Below, in pieces: positions 1 to 10,141 of a stretch of 64,000 nt of DNA. The notes under the pieces are model-generated. The model made no database searches, was not told the DNA's origin, and was given only the letters and a program-made list of their open reading frames with translations. Position numbers and translations under genes: made by a program. Each line of letters begins with the position of its first letter. The stretch's first letter is position 1. The DNA lies in contig JAOYRU010000100.1 in assembly GCA_026315105.1 (NCBI GenBank), forward strand, positions 62,001 through 126,000, in the 5' to 3' direction. The DNA comes from Locusta migratoria (lineage: Eukaryota > Arthropoda > Insecta > Orthoptera > Acrididae).

Positions 1-127
1 ACACTACAGAATATTTCGCTGGCAGATCGTTAACTTGTCGTATGTTTCAGACCATACCATACAATCTGTGTACTGCCATTTGGTTGCTGTTTTGTGAGCC
101 ACCTCTCCTCCAACACGACGATGGAGG

Positions 128-162
128 TCGAACTCAAGTCCCCTCGATTATAAGACACGTGC
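128..162 (-). pseudogene. Decayed tRNA-Thr-like relic 1
   Basis: These 35 bp align without gaps to 488-522 of the intact tRNA-Thr with 28 matches, covering the T loop, variable region and anticodon arm. The anticodon position reads TAT instead of TGT and the stems are broken. No credible 5' half follows. It is repeated in every unit at the same offset. I read it as the remnant of an old tRNA-Thr duplication inside the unit. Confidence 0.6.
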
Positions 163-462
163 CTTTTAAATTTGTTCTTTTTTTGTGCTTCATTTTTCAT
201 TTACTTGCAATTTTTAACAGACCCTTACACAAATCTTAGGGCCCCCGTGAGTCTTGGGGGATGCTGCGGAACTGCTGTGCCGAAATCGGCCGCTCAAAAA
301 ATTACTCTTCTGTCACGTTTGCTTTGCTACATTTCGCTAGAAAATTGTGCAGACTACAATCGCCGTCATGTGGTACCATATTTGGTGATTTAATCTGACG
401 TGCATAAATTCTCATTTGCAGTTCTTTGATAGTTTCGAAAGACACATTGCTTCGACACAGTT

Positions 463-466
463 AAAA
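463..466 (-). terminator. Pol III terminator of tRNA-Thr (T4)
   Basis: Four T on the sense strand begin 8 nt after the last tRNA-Thr base. This is the minimal eukaryotic Pol III stop and is present at the same place in the plain units. Confidence 0.75.
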
Positions 467-473
467 TTGTTTT

Positions 474-544
474 GCCCCCTGTGAGAATCGAACTCACGAC
501 CCCTGGTTTACAAGACCAGTGCTCTGCCCCTGAGCTAAGGAGGC
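474..544 (-). tRNA. tRNA-Thr-TGT: tRNA-Thr (anticodon TGT), unit 1
   Basis: Decodes the threonine codon ACA. On the minus strand the 71-nt body folds as a cloverleaf: acceptor stem GCCTCCT with AGGGGGC (one T-G wobble), D arm GCTC/GAGC, anticodon stem CTGGT/ACCAG around loop CTTGTAA (anticodon TGT), T arm GTGAG/CTCAC around TTCGATT. Box A (TAGCTCAGGGG) and box B (GTTCGATTC) fit Pol III promoter consensus. No CCA is encoded and there is no intron, as expected for this nuclear tRNA. A TTTT lies 7 nt downstream. This is the reference for the other copies. Confidence 0.95.
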
Positions 545-668
545 TGCTGGGCAACGGCATCATTCTTGGTAGCCACTCCCTTCCGTTTCCCACCCAGAGG
601 AATCGTAACATCTGTTCGCTATGCCAGACGTGTGTGAAAAATCATTGCCATAGCAAAGTTTCGATTAA

Positions 669-708
669 CCCTGCGAGAATAGAGTACCCCTGGTACAAAG
701 CTCCTGCC
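669..708 (-). pseudogene. Decayed tRNA-Thr-like relic 2
   Basis: The segment keeps blocks of tRNA-Thr in the right order and orientation: CCCTGCGAGAAT against CCCTGTGAGAAT of the T arm, then CCCCTGGT, ACAA, and CTCCTGCC against CTCTGCC, with internal gaps. The anticodon stem cannot form. It lies about 125 bp from the functional gene in every plain unit and is removed in units with the gag-only element. Confidence 0.55.
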
Positions 709-905
709 TGTTATTTTGCTTTCTTAGATATTTATTGGTATTATTAGCCTAACACGTGTCGTTTTTGGTGCACTCTTGAGCTAGCTCTCGGCTAGTGCGG
801 GGCACTGGGCGTGCCCTGAGGTGGGTCTTGGATGGCCCAGCTCCTCCCTCTGGCGGCGGTGCCCACGGGGGATCATGTGTGGCGACAACTAATTGCTCGG
901 CCTGA

Positions 906-922
906 ATCAGCCTGAGGCTGAT
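906..922. other. Perfect 7-bp hairpin in the spacer
   Basis: ATCAGCC, a 3-nt loop TGA, then GGCTGAT form a perfect inverted repeat. It is kept in every plain unit. Function unknown. Confidence 0.5.
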
Positions 923-1262
923 CGACACTTAAATGGACGTCAGGTACAAATCGACATCGAGAAAGTACACTGATTATGCCTGTCAAACACCAACATACAC
1001 AAGAAAAATATGAAATCCATCGATGGTCACGTCTTTAGCAACTTTACCTTTATCTGAGGACTGATTACTTGTCACTGCCATTGGAAGACTCCATCTGCCA
1101 ACTATCATGGTGTCTTGACATTTACTGTACTACAACGAGGAGAAAGCCGATTGCGCGTAGGTGTCATGTAAACATTTCCAAAATAACGTCACCGTAGCTT
1201 TGCTTCTCCATCGAAGGCGATATTTTATTATCACCTCTGTCGACCTCTATTCGAAGGAAGAG

Positions 1263-1268
1263 AAAAAA
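1263..1268 (-). terminator. Pol III terminator of tRNA-Asn (T6)
   Basis: Six T on the sense strand, 6 nt past the tRNA-Asn 3' end. The run is reduced to T4 in unit 5 (A-to-T change at 9412) and in the three units with the gag-only element, where the element junction falls at 42209/42210, 48352/48353 and 59056/59057. Confidence 0.8.
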
Positions 1269-1274
1269 CGAATT

Positions 1275-1291
1275 CGCCCCCGGGTGGGCTC

Positions 1292-1328
<37 letters not shown>

Positions 1329-1348
1329 GCCGATTGCGCCACGGAGGC
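1275..1348 (-). tRNA. tRNA-Asn-GTT: tRNA-Asn (anticodon GTT), unit 1
   Basis: Decodes AAC and AAT. The 74-nt minus-strand body has acceptor stem GCCTCCG/CGGGGGC with discriminator G, D arm with box A TGGCGCAATCGG, anticodon stem TTCGG/CCGAA around loop CTGTTAA (anticodon GTT), and T arm GGTGG/CCACC with box B GGTTCGAGCCC. It closely matches the usual animal nuclear tRNA-Asn. A T6 terminator lies 6 nt downstream. It is in the same orientation as tRNA-Thr and about 730 bp upstream of it in transcription. This is the reference for the other copies. Confidence 0.96.
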
Positions 1349-1993
1349 CCTGGCCTGCATCCCTTCCTCTTCGCATTATGACCAAATTTCTTTAGCTCCT
1401 TTCAAGCGTTCTCAGTGCGTCTTTACTGGACACGAATGCATCGCACCCAACCTGCAGAAACTCACATAAACAAATGACAATTTTAAGCACAACACTAACT
1501 GCCAAAATGTTTTACAAACTACACTACAGAATATTTCGCTGGCAGATCGTTAACTTGTCGTATGTTTCAGACCATACCATACAATCTGTGTACTGCCATT
1601 TGGTTGCTGTTTTGTGAGCCACCTCTCCTCCAACACGACGATGGAGGTCGAACTCAAGTCCCCTCGATTATAAGACACGTGCCTTTTAAATTTGTTCTTT
1701 TTTTGTGCTTCATTTTTCATTTACTTGCAATTTTTAACAGACCCTTACACAAATCTTAGGGCCCCCGTGAGTCTTGGGGGATGCTGCGGAACTGCTGTGC
1801 CGAAATCGGCCGCTCAAAAAATTACTCTTCTGTCACGTTTGCTTTGCTACATTTCGCTAGAAAATTGTGCAGACTACAATCGCCGTCATGTGGTACCATA
1901 TTTGGTGATTTAATCTGACGTGCATAAATTCTCATTTGCAGTTCTTTGATAGTTTCGAAAGACACATTGCTTCGACACAGTTAAAATTGTTTT
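1349..1993. other. Spacer between tRNA-Asn and the next tRNA-Thr (reference)
   Basis: About 645 bp with no supported gene. It holds the next copy of tRNA-Thr relic 1 (1648-1682) and a CCCCC/GGGGG inverted repeat around a 9-nt loop (about 1762-1780). The open frames seen here recur in every unit, start at arbitrary places and overlap the relic, so I do not call them genes. Confidence 0.6.
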
Positions 1994-2048
1994 GCCCCCT
2001 GTGAGAATCGAACTCACGACCCCTGGTTTACAAGACCAGTGCTCTGCC

Positions 2049-2098
<50 letters not shown>

Positions 2099-2250
2099 CT
2101 ATGGGTAGTTCTGTCTGTTGCGGACGCTGTTCGTGTTTGTTCGTTCTTGTTCGGTGTGTTGTTGGCTCAGCTTTTTTATTACAGAGGGCGTTGAGCCCTC
2201 TGGCCGGGCGCGCTGAGCCACGGCGCCCGGCGCCCCTGAGCTAAGGAGGC
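1994..2250 (-). pseudogene. tRNA-Thr-TGT: tRNA-Thr split by a SINE, unit 2
   Basis: The tRNA body is intact in two pieces, 2237-2250 (tRNA positions 1-14) and 1994-2050 (positions 15-71). A 186-bp insertion sits between A14 and the D-loop G run. Box A is broken, so a normal product is unlikely. Confidence 0.92.
2051..2231 (-). mobile_element. SINE-like retroposon in tRNA-Thr (unit 2)
   Basis: A 181-bp insertion oriented like the tRNA gene: a 136-bp body followed by a 44-nt poly(A) tail (poly-T at 2052-2095). The 5' part has a box-A-like TGGCTCAGCGCG and a perfect hairpin AGAGGGC/GCCCTCT (2183-2201), so a Pol III origin is plausible, but I see no clear box B. A 5-bp direct repeat GCCCC flanks it (2046-2050 and 2232-2236). 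It has no coding capacity and must depend on a LINE for mobility. Family name not assigned. Confidence 0.8.
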
Positions 2251-2980
2251 TGCTGGGCAACGGCATCATTCTTGGTAGCCACTCCCTTCCGTTTCCCACC
2301 CAGAGGAATCGTAACATCTGTTCGCTATGCCAGACGTGTGTGAAAAATCATTGCCATAGCAAAGTTTCGATTAACCCTGCGAGAATAGAGTACCCCTGGT
2401 ACAAAGCTCCTGCCTGTTATTTTGCTTTCTTAGATATTTATTGGTATTATTAGCCTAACACGTGTCGTTTTTGGTGCACTCTTGAGCTAGCTCTCGGCTA
2501 GTGCGGGGCACTGGGCGTGCCCTGAGGTGGGTCTTGGATGGCCCAGCTCCTCCCTCTGGCGGCGGTGCCCACGGGGGATCATGTGTGGCGACAACTAATT
2601 GCTCGGCCTGAATCAGCCTGAGGCTGATCGACACTTAAATGGACGTCAGGTACAAATCGACATCGAGAAAGTACACTGATTATGCCTGTCAAACACCAAC
2701 ATACACAAGAAAAATATGAAATCCATCGATGGTCACGTCTTTAGCAACTTTACCTTTATCTGAGGACTGATTACTTGTCACTGCCATTGGAAGACTCCAT
2801 CTGCCAACTATCATGGTGTCTTGACATTTACTGTACTACAACGAGGAGAAAGCCGATTGCGCGTAGGTGTCATGTAAACATTTCCAAAATAACGTCACCG
2901 TAGCTTTGCTTCTCCATCGAAGGCGATATTTTATTATCACCTCTGTCGACCTCTATTCGAAGGAAGAGAAAAAACGAATT

Positions 2981-2997
2981 CGCCCCCGGGTGGGCTC

Positions 2998-3034
<37 letters not shown>

Positions 3035-3054
3035 GCCGATTGCGCCACGGAGGC
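2981..3054 (-). tRNA. tRNA-Asn-GTT: tRNA-Asn (GTT), unit 2
   Basis: Body identical to the reference at 1275-1348, with the T6 terminator. Intact although its neighbour tRNA-Thr is split. Confidence 0.95.
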
Positions 3055-3756
3055 CCTGGCCTGCATCCCTTCCTCTTCGCATTATGACCACATTTCTTTA
3101 GCTCCTTTCAAGCGTTCTCAGTGCGTCTTTACTGGACACGAATGCATCGCACCCAACCTGCAGAAACTCACATAAACAAATGACAATTTTAAGCACAACA
3201 CTAACTGCCAAAATGTTTTACAAACTACACTACAGAATATTTCGCTGGCAGATCGTTAACTTGTCGTATGTTTCAGACCATACCATACAATCTGTGTACT
3301 GCCATTTGGTTGCTGTTTTGTGAGCCACCTCTCCTCCAACACGACGATGGAGGTCGAACTCAAGTCCCCTCGATTATAAGACACGTGCCTTTTAAATTTG
3401 TTCTTTTTTTGTGCTTCATTTTTCATTTACTTGCAATTTTTAACAGACCCTTACACAAATCTTAGGGCCCCCGTGAGTCTTGGGGGATGCTGCGGAACTG
3501 CTGTGCCGAAATCGGCCGCTCAAAAAATTACTCTTCTGTCACGTTTGCTTTGCTACATTTCGCTAGAAAATTGTGCAGACTACAATCGCCGTCATGTGGT
3601 ACCATATTTGGTGATTTAATCTGACGTGCATAAATTCTCATTTGCAGTTCTTTGATAGTTTCGAAAGACACATTGCTTCGACACAGTTAAAATTGTTTTG
3701 CCCCCTGTGAGAATCGAACTCACGACCCCTGGTTTACAAGACCAGTGCTCTGCCCC

Positions 3757-4003
3757 TTTTTTTTTTTTTTTTTTTTTTTTTCTTTTTTTTTTTTTTTAGC
3801 TGGTGCCTACGGAGGGTTTATGAGCCGCACAAAAGCAGTAGTAGCTGATGAACGTGTTTCGCCTCGACCTCAAGTCATTGTCTTATAGAAGTGTTGCCAC
3901 TGTCTGCGGGGTAGGTGCGTCAGGAACTGTTGTTAGGTGCCTCCTTCATGTCGGCAAAAACAGTCGGGCTCGTCCGGGATTTGAACCCGGGACCTCCTGC
4001 ACC
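3757..4003 (-). mobile_element. 5'-incomplete tRNA-related SINE with poly(A)
   Basis: Minus-strand element ending in a tail of about 41 nt (poly-T 3757-3797 with one C). Its body (3798-4003) begins with the 3' part of a tRNA-like head: GCAGGAGGTCCCGGGTTC and AAATCCCGG, a strong box B with a T-arm stem CCGGG/CCCGG. The box A half is missing and is replaced at 4004 by the poly(A) tail of the adjoining gag-like element. The remaining 150 bp is unrelated to the unit 2 SINE. Confidence 0.75.
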
Positions 4004-5634
4004 TTTTTTTTTTTTTTTTTTTTTTTTTTTATTCGGGGCTCCCTTCTCCCCTACACCCCGTCCTTACTCTCACCATGAACGCCTTCTTCGGCGAGCTTTC
4101 TTTCGCTTTAGTCCGGTGGTACTGACTTCTTCCGATCCACCGTGGAAATAAGTAACTAAAATTTTTCTTCTTCGAAAATAACATCAAAACAAACTTATTC
4201 ATGAGTTATCCACAATTACCTCTTGAAGACGAACGTAGAACGCATTGTCCTCAGGAAGAGAGATTTTATCAAATGTGAAAAATGAAACACTGTGCATTAG
4301 ACATCTGAGTAGACGAAGCCATAGTTCAGGATGCTTCCCTCGGCGACTGCAGTAAGAAACTTTACTTTTATGATAGTCTTTGTATATTCTAAAAATAAAA
4401 ATAAACAGTTATTAGTGTGTGTCTTCTTTCCACACTTGCAAATGAAACATTGATAATATTTAAATGCTTTAGTTTGGTTAAATCGTTTCGTGCGTATAAA
4501 CATTATAACATAAAATATTGAAAGCATGCACTGCAACGAAAATGCACTTCAATGTGCTTTAAGCTTTGACGTGAGTCCTTCGCTTCTGTCAGGGTTTCAC
4601 GCAGAAAATCAAAACGCACGAAATCATCTCACAGAACATAAAAAACAGTTTACTCTTGACTGTTTTTCCTTCTATTGATTTTCATGCTTTCCTTTTCGTT
4701 CATATTATCCGGCTGTAAAGTCATTATAAGATTACATCTTATATCATTTGTCAAAAGATGCATGTCCAAGAGAAACGTACAAAAGTATATTTCATATGAT
4801 AAATACGTCGCATTTGTGCCTTATAATGTCTTGTCCAAGAATAAGTTACAAATCTAGGAATTCATTCAAAGTTAGAGAATAATTGAATGATCGACAAGTT
4901 GATGGAACCAGAAAATGGCGATTTGTTTCGTGTTGGGGTATGATATACACCGCGGAACACTGGCGTTCGTTACTATAATACGTTGATATCCGTGGCGTTC
5001 ACTAAAAAAAAAACCATAAAAAGTACAACATAAGGCCATAAAAAACACATTGCGTATATAAAACATATCAACGATGCAGGGTATCAACGTTAACACTGAC
5101 AAATACATTAAGCACAGTTAAAACTTTGAATTTTAAAATCAAAGCCTCCAACTGCCAACATCAGACGGCGCGGATGGAACGACGCATATCTATTTCGTTT
5201 ATACACACGATACCATCTTTGCGGTTCTGTACCCCAACCACAGCTCGAACTTTTTGTGCGGGTTTGAGTCCCGTCACCGCAAATCCTCCTCCTCCGCCCA
5301 GTCGATCCTGTCGACGACAGGGGGTTGCAATGACGCTCCCTCCACGTCCATAGACAAGTCACTACCTAAACGTCCTGATTGAACAGTCACAGATTCTACA
5401 GACGATTCAGGCCTGGAAGGAAGCATGGATGGGCGAGCTCTTCGGTGGTGTTGTTCTTCAGCTTTCCTCTTTATCGGTGCACCCGAAGGAGGGTCTATTG
5501 CCATTTCTATCTCCTCTTCCGTCACGGCTTTCGATAAAAATTCTTTCAATTGGCGAACGGTCTCCTCGCGCCGCTGTTCCGCGTCACTTGTTTTCGATTC
5601 TGGCGCATGACGCGAAGTCTGCCGCCCCTCCGTA
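4004..5634 (-). mobile_element. Truncated gag-like retroelement, unit 3
   Basis: Minus strand, with a 27-nt poly(A) tail (poly-T 4004-4030). Just before the tail it shares GGGGTGTAGGGGAGAAGGGA with the elements at 38349, 44493 and 55196, so it is a diverged relative of that family. The 5' end (5634 side) opens inside an ORF1-like reading frame, so it is 5' truncated. Between the reading frame and the tail lie about 1.2 kb (4031-5273) in which I see no gene. No endonuclease or reverse transcriptase is present. Confidence 0.75.
5274..5634 (-). pseudogene. C-terminal fragment of ORF1/gag-like protein
   Basis: An open frame enters from the truncated 5' end and runs to a stop at 5274. No ATG marks the beginning; the first residues after the junction are TEGRQTSRHAPE. 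It carries EETVRQLKEFLSK, matching DETVRKLRELLNK near the end of the gag-like protein of the 3.86-kb elements, followed by an acidic, Ser/Pro-rich tail in both. The fragment lacks the zinc knuckle. It is a dead remnant. Confidence 0.65.
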
Positions 5635-6382
5635 CCCCTGAGCTAAGGAGGCTGCTGGCCAACGGCATCATTCTTGGTAGCCACTCCCTTCCGTTTCCCA
5701 CCCAGAGGAATCGTAACATCTGTTCGCTATGCCAGACGTGTGTGAAAAATCATTGCCATAGCAAAGTTTCGATTAACCCTGCGAGAATAGAGTACCCCTG
5801 GTACAAAGCTCCTGCCTGTTATTTTGCTTTCTTAGATATTTATTGGTATTATTAGCCTAACACGTGTCGTTTTTGGTGCACTCTTGAGCTAGCTCTCGGC
5901 TAGTGCGGGGCACTGGGCGTGCCCTGAGGTGGGTCTTGGATGGCCCAGCTCCTCCCTCTGGCGGCGGTGCCCACGGGGGATCATGTGTGGCGACAACTAA
6001 TTGCTCGGCCTGAATCAGCCTGAGGCTGATCGACACTTAAATGGACGTCAGGTACAAATCGACATCGAGAAAGTACACTGATTATGCCTGTCAAACACCA
6101 ACATACACAAGAAAAATATGAAATCCATCGATGGTCACGTCTTTAGCAACTTTACCTTTATCTGAGGACTGATTACTTGTCACTGCCATTGGAAGACTCC
6201 ATCTGCCAACTATCATGGTGTCTTGACATTTACTGTACTACAACGAGGAGAAAGCCGATTGCGCGTAGGTGTCATGTAAACATTTCCAAAATAACGTCAC
6301 CGTAGCTTTGCTTCTCCATCGAAGGCGATATTTTATTATCACCTCTGTCGACCTCTATTCGAAGGAAGAGAAAAAACGAATT

Positions 6383-6399
6383 CGCCCCCGGGTGGGCTC

Positions 6400-6436
<37 letters not shown>

Positions 6437-6456
6437 GCCGATTGCGCCACGGAGGC
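6383..6456 (-). tRNA. tRNA-Asn-GTT: tRNA-Asn (GTT), unit 3
   Basis: Reference sequence with T6 terminator; lies in the unit carrying the compound insertion. Confidence 0.95.
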
Positions 6457-7101
6457 CCTGGCCTGCATCCCTTCCTCTTCGCATTATGACCAAATTTCTT
6501 TAGCTCCTTTCAAGCGTTCTCAGTGCGTCTTTACTGGACACGAATGCATCGCACCCAACCTGCAGAAACTCACATAAACAAATGACAATTTTAAGCACAA
6601 CACTAACTGCCAAAATGTTTTACAAACTACACTACAGAATATTTCGCTGGCAGATCGTTAACTTGTCGTATGTTTCAGACCATACCATACAATCTGTGTA
6701 CTGCCATTTGGTTGCTGTTTTGTGAGCCACCTCTCCTCCAACACGACGATGGAGGTCGAACTCAAGTCCCCTCGATTATAAGACACGTGCCTTTTAAATT
6801 TGTTCTTTTTTTGTGCTTCATTTTTCATTTACTTGCAATTTTTAACAGACCCTTACACAAATCTTAGGGCCCCCGTGAGTCTTGGGGGATGCTGCGGAAC
6901 TGCTGTGCCGAAATCGGCCGCTCAAAAAATTACTCTTCTGTCACGTTTGCTTTGCTACATTTCGCTAGAAAATTGTGCAGACTACAATCGCCGTCATGTG
7001 GTACCATATTTGGTGATTTAATCTGACGTGCATAAATTCTCATTTGCAGTTCTTTGATAGTTTCGAAAGACACATTGCTTCGACACAGTTAAAATTGTTT
7101 T

Positions 7102-7172
7102 GCCCCCTGTGAGAATCGAACTCACGACCCCTGGTTTACAAGACCAGTGCTCTGCCCCTGAGCTAAGGAGGC
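7102..7172 (-). tRNA. tRNA-Thr-TGT: tRNA-Thr (TGT), unit 4
   Basis: Intact reference body. The 5' flank reads GGCC instead of GGGC, as in units 3 and 5. Confidence 0.95.
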
Positions 7173-7902
7173 TGCTGGCCAACGGCATCATTCTTGGTAG
7201 CCACTCCCTTCCGTTTCCCACCCAGAGGAATCGTAACATCTGTTCGCTATGCCAGACGTGTGTGAAAAATCATTGCCATAGCAAAGTTTCGATTAACCCT
7301 GCGAGAATAGAGTACCCCTGGTACAAAGCTCCTGCCTGTTATTTTGCTTTCTTAGATATTTATTGGTATTATTAGCCTAACACGTGTCGTTTTTGGTGCA
7401 CTCTTGAGCTAGCTCTCGGCTAGTGCGGGGCACTGGGCGTGCCCTGAGGTGGGTCTTGGATGGCCCAGCTCCTCCCTCTGGCGGCGGTGCCCACGGGGGA
7501 TCATGTGTGGCGACAACTAATTGCTCGGCCTGAATCAGCCTGAGGCTGATCGACACTTAAATGGACGTCAGGTACAAATCGACATCGAGAAAGTACACTG
7601 ATTATGCCTGTCAAACACCAACATACACAAGAAAAATATGAAATCCATCGATGGTCACGTCTTTAGCAACTTTACCTTTATCTGAGGACTGATTACTTGT
7701 CACTGCCATTGGAAGACTCCATCTGCCAACTATCATGGTGTCTTGACATTTACTGTACTACAACGAGGAGAAAGCCGATTGCGCGTAGGTGTCATGTAAA
7801 CATTTCCAAAATAACGTCACCGTAGCTTTGCTTCTCCATCGAAGGCGATATTTTATTATCACCTCTGTCGACCTCTATTCGAAGGAAGAGAAAAAACGAA
7901 TT

Positions 7903-7919
7903 CGCCCCCGGGTGGGCTC

Positions 7920-7956
<37 letters not shown>

Positions 7957-7976
7957 GCCGATTGCGCCACGGAGGC
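7903..7976 (-). tRNA. tRNA-Asn-GTT: tRNA-Asn (GTT), unit 4
   Basis: Intact reference body, T6 terminator. Confidence 0.95.
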
Positions 7977-8621
7977 CCTGGCCTGCATCCCTTCCTCTTC
8001 GCATTATGACCAAATTTCTTTAGCTCCTTTCAAGCGTTCTCAGTGCGTCTTTACTGGACACGAATGCATCGCACCCAACCTGCAGAAACTCACATAAACA
8101 AATGACAATTTTAAGCACAACACTAACTGCCAAAATGTTTTACAAACTACACTACAGAATATTTCGCTGGCAGATCGTTAACTTGTCGTATGTTTCAGAC
8201 CATTCCATACAATCTGTGTACTGCCATTTGGTTGCTGTTTTGTGAGCCACCTCTCCTCCAACACGACGATGGAGGTCGAACTCAAGTCCCCTCGATTATA
8301 AGACACGTGCCTTTTAAATTTGTTCTTTTTTTGTGCTTCATTTTTCATTTACTTGCAATTTTTAACAGACCCTTACACAAATCTTAGGGCCCCCGTGAGT
8401 CTTGGGGGATGCTGCGGAACTGCTGTGCCGAAATCGGCCGCTCAAAAAATTACTCTTCTGTCACGTTTGCTTTGCTACATTTCGCTAGAAAATTGTGCAG
8501 ACTACAATCGCCGTCATGTGGTACCATATTTGGTGATTTAATCTGACGTGCATAAATTCTCATTTGCAGTTCTTTGATAGTTTCGAAAGACACATTGCTT
8601 CGACACAGTTAAAATTGTTTT

Positions 8622-8692
8622 GCCCCCTGTGAGAATCGAACTCACGACCCCTGGTTTACAAGACCAGTGCTCTGCCCCTGAGCTAAGGAGGC
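8622..8692 (-). tRNA. tRNA-Thr-TGT: tRNA-Thr (TGT), unit 5
   Basis: Intact reference body with the GGCC flank variant. Confidence 0.95.
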
Positions 8693-9422
8693 TGCTGGCC
8701 AACGGCATCATTCTTGGTAGCCACTCCCTTCCGTTTCCCACCCAGAGGAATCGTAACATCTGTTCGCTATGCCAGACGTGTGTGAAAAATCATTGCCATA
8801 GCAAAGTTTCGATTAACCCTGCGAGAATAGAGTACCCCTGGTACAAAGCTCCTGCCTGTTATTTTGCTTTCTTAGATATTTATTGGTATTATTAGCCTAA
8901 CACGTGTCGTTTTTGGTGCACTCTTGAGCTAGCTCTCGGCTAGTGCGGGGCACTGGGCGTGCCCTGAGGTGGGTCTTGGATGGCCCAGCTCCTCCCTCTG
9001 GCGGCGGTGCCCACGGGGGATCATGTGTGGCGACAACTAATTGCTCGGCCTGAATCAGCCTGAGGCTGATCGACACTTAAATGGACGTCAGGTACAAATC
9101 GACATCGAGAAAGTACACTGATTATGCCTGTCAAACACCAACATACACAAGAAAAATATGAAATCCATCGATGGTCACGTCTTTAGCAACTTTACCTTTA
9201 TCTGAGGACTGATTACTTGTCACTGCCATTGGAAGACTCCATCTGCCAACTATCATGGTGTCTTGACATTTACTGTACTACAACGAGGAGAAAGCCGATT
9301 GCGCGTAGGTGTCATGTAAACATTTCCAAAATAACGTCACCGTAGCTTTGCTTCTCCATCGAAGGCGATATTTTATTATCACCTCTGTCGACCTCTATTC
9401 GAAGGAAGAGATAAAACGAATT

Positions 9423-9439
9423 CGCCCCCGGGTGGGCTC

Positions 9440-9476
<37 letters not shown>

Positions 9477-9496
9477 GCCGATTGCGCCACGGAGGC
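9423..9496 (-). tRNA. tRNA-Asn-GTT: tRNA-Asn (GTT), unit 5, weakened terminator
   Basis: Reference body. A change at 9412 cuts the downstream T6 to TTTTAT, leaving a minimal T4 stop. Confidence 0.95.
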
Positions 9497-10141
9497 CCTG
9501 GCCTGCATCCCTTCCTCTTCGCATTATGACCAAATTTCTTTAGCTCCTTTCAAGCGTTCTCAGTGCGTCTTTACTGGACACGAATGCATCGCACCCAACC
9601 TGCAGAAACTCACATAAACAAATGACAATTTTAAGCACAACACTAACTGCCAAAATGTTTTACAAACTACACTACAGAATATTTCGCTGGCAGATCGTTA
9701 ACTTGTCGTATGTTTCAGACCATACCATACAATCTGTGTACTGCCATTTGGTTGCTGTTTTGTGAGCCACCTCTCCTCCAACACGACGATGGAGGTCGAA
9801 CTCAAGTCCCCTCGATTATAAGACACGTGCCTTTTAAATTTGTTCTTTTTTTGTGCTTCATTTTTCATTTACTTGCAATTTTTAACAGACCCTTACACAA
9901 ATCTTAGGGCCCCCGTGAGTCTTGGGGGATGCTGCGGAACTGCTGTGCCGAAATCGGCCGCTCAAAAAATTACTCTTCTGTCACGTTTGCTTTGCTACAT
10001 TTCGCTAGAAAATTGTGCAGACTACAATCGCCGTCATGTGGTACCATATTTGGTGATTTAATCTGACGTGCATAAATTCTCATTTGCAGTTCTTTGATAG
10101 TTTCGAAAGACACATTGCTTCGACACAGTTAAAATTGTTTT

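Larger units (their letters stand above)
545..1262. other. Spacer between tRNA-Thr and tRNA-Asn (reference unit)
   Basis: About 720 bp without a credible gene. It contains tRNA-Thr relic 2, a GC-rich patch at about 780-945 with several short inverted repeats (CTAGC/GCTAG, GGCAC/GTGCC and the hairpin at 906-922), and an AT-richer stretch. The 12-mer AGCCGATTGCGC at 1145-1156 also occurs in the D arm of tRNA-Asn. The short open frames here are the tRNA genes and flanks read as protein. Confidence 0.6.
3700..5652 (-). pseudogene. tRNA-Thr-TGT: tRNA-Thr split by a compound retroelement, unit 3
   Basis: tRNA positions 1-14 lie at 5639-5652 and positions 15-71 at 3700-3756. An insertion of 1,882 bp separates them at exactly the same nucleotide as in unit 2. 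A CCCC repeat (3753-3756 and 5635-5638) may be the target duplication. Confidence 0.92.

Noticed and set aside
42..747. Recurrent open frames of 65, 73 and 91 residues in every unit
   Set aside because: They overlap tRNA genes, relics or flanks on either strand and have no domain. Phrases such as VRIELTTPGL and GLEPPTFRL are simply tRNA genes translated, a known source of false protein calls.
4297..5108. Small frames in the 3' part of the unit 3 element
   Set aside because: AT-rich, no domain, not shared with the related 3.86-kb elements.
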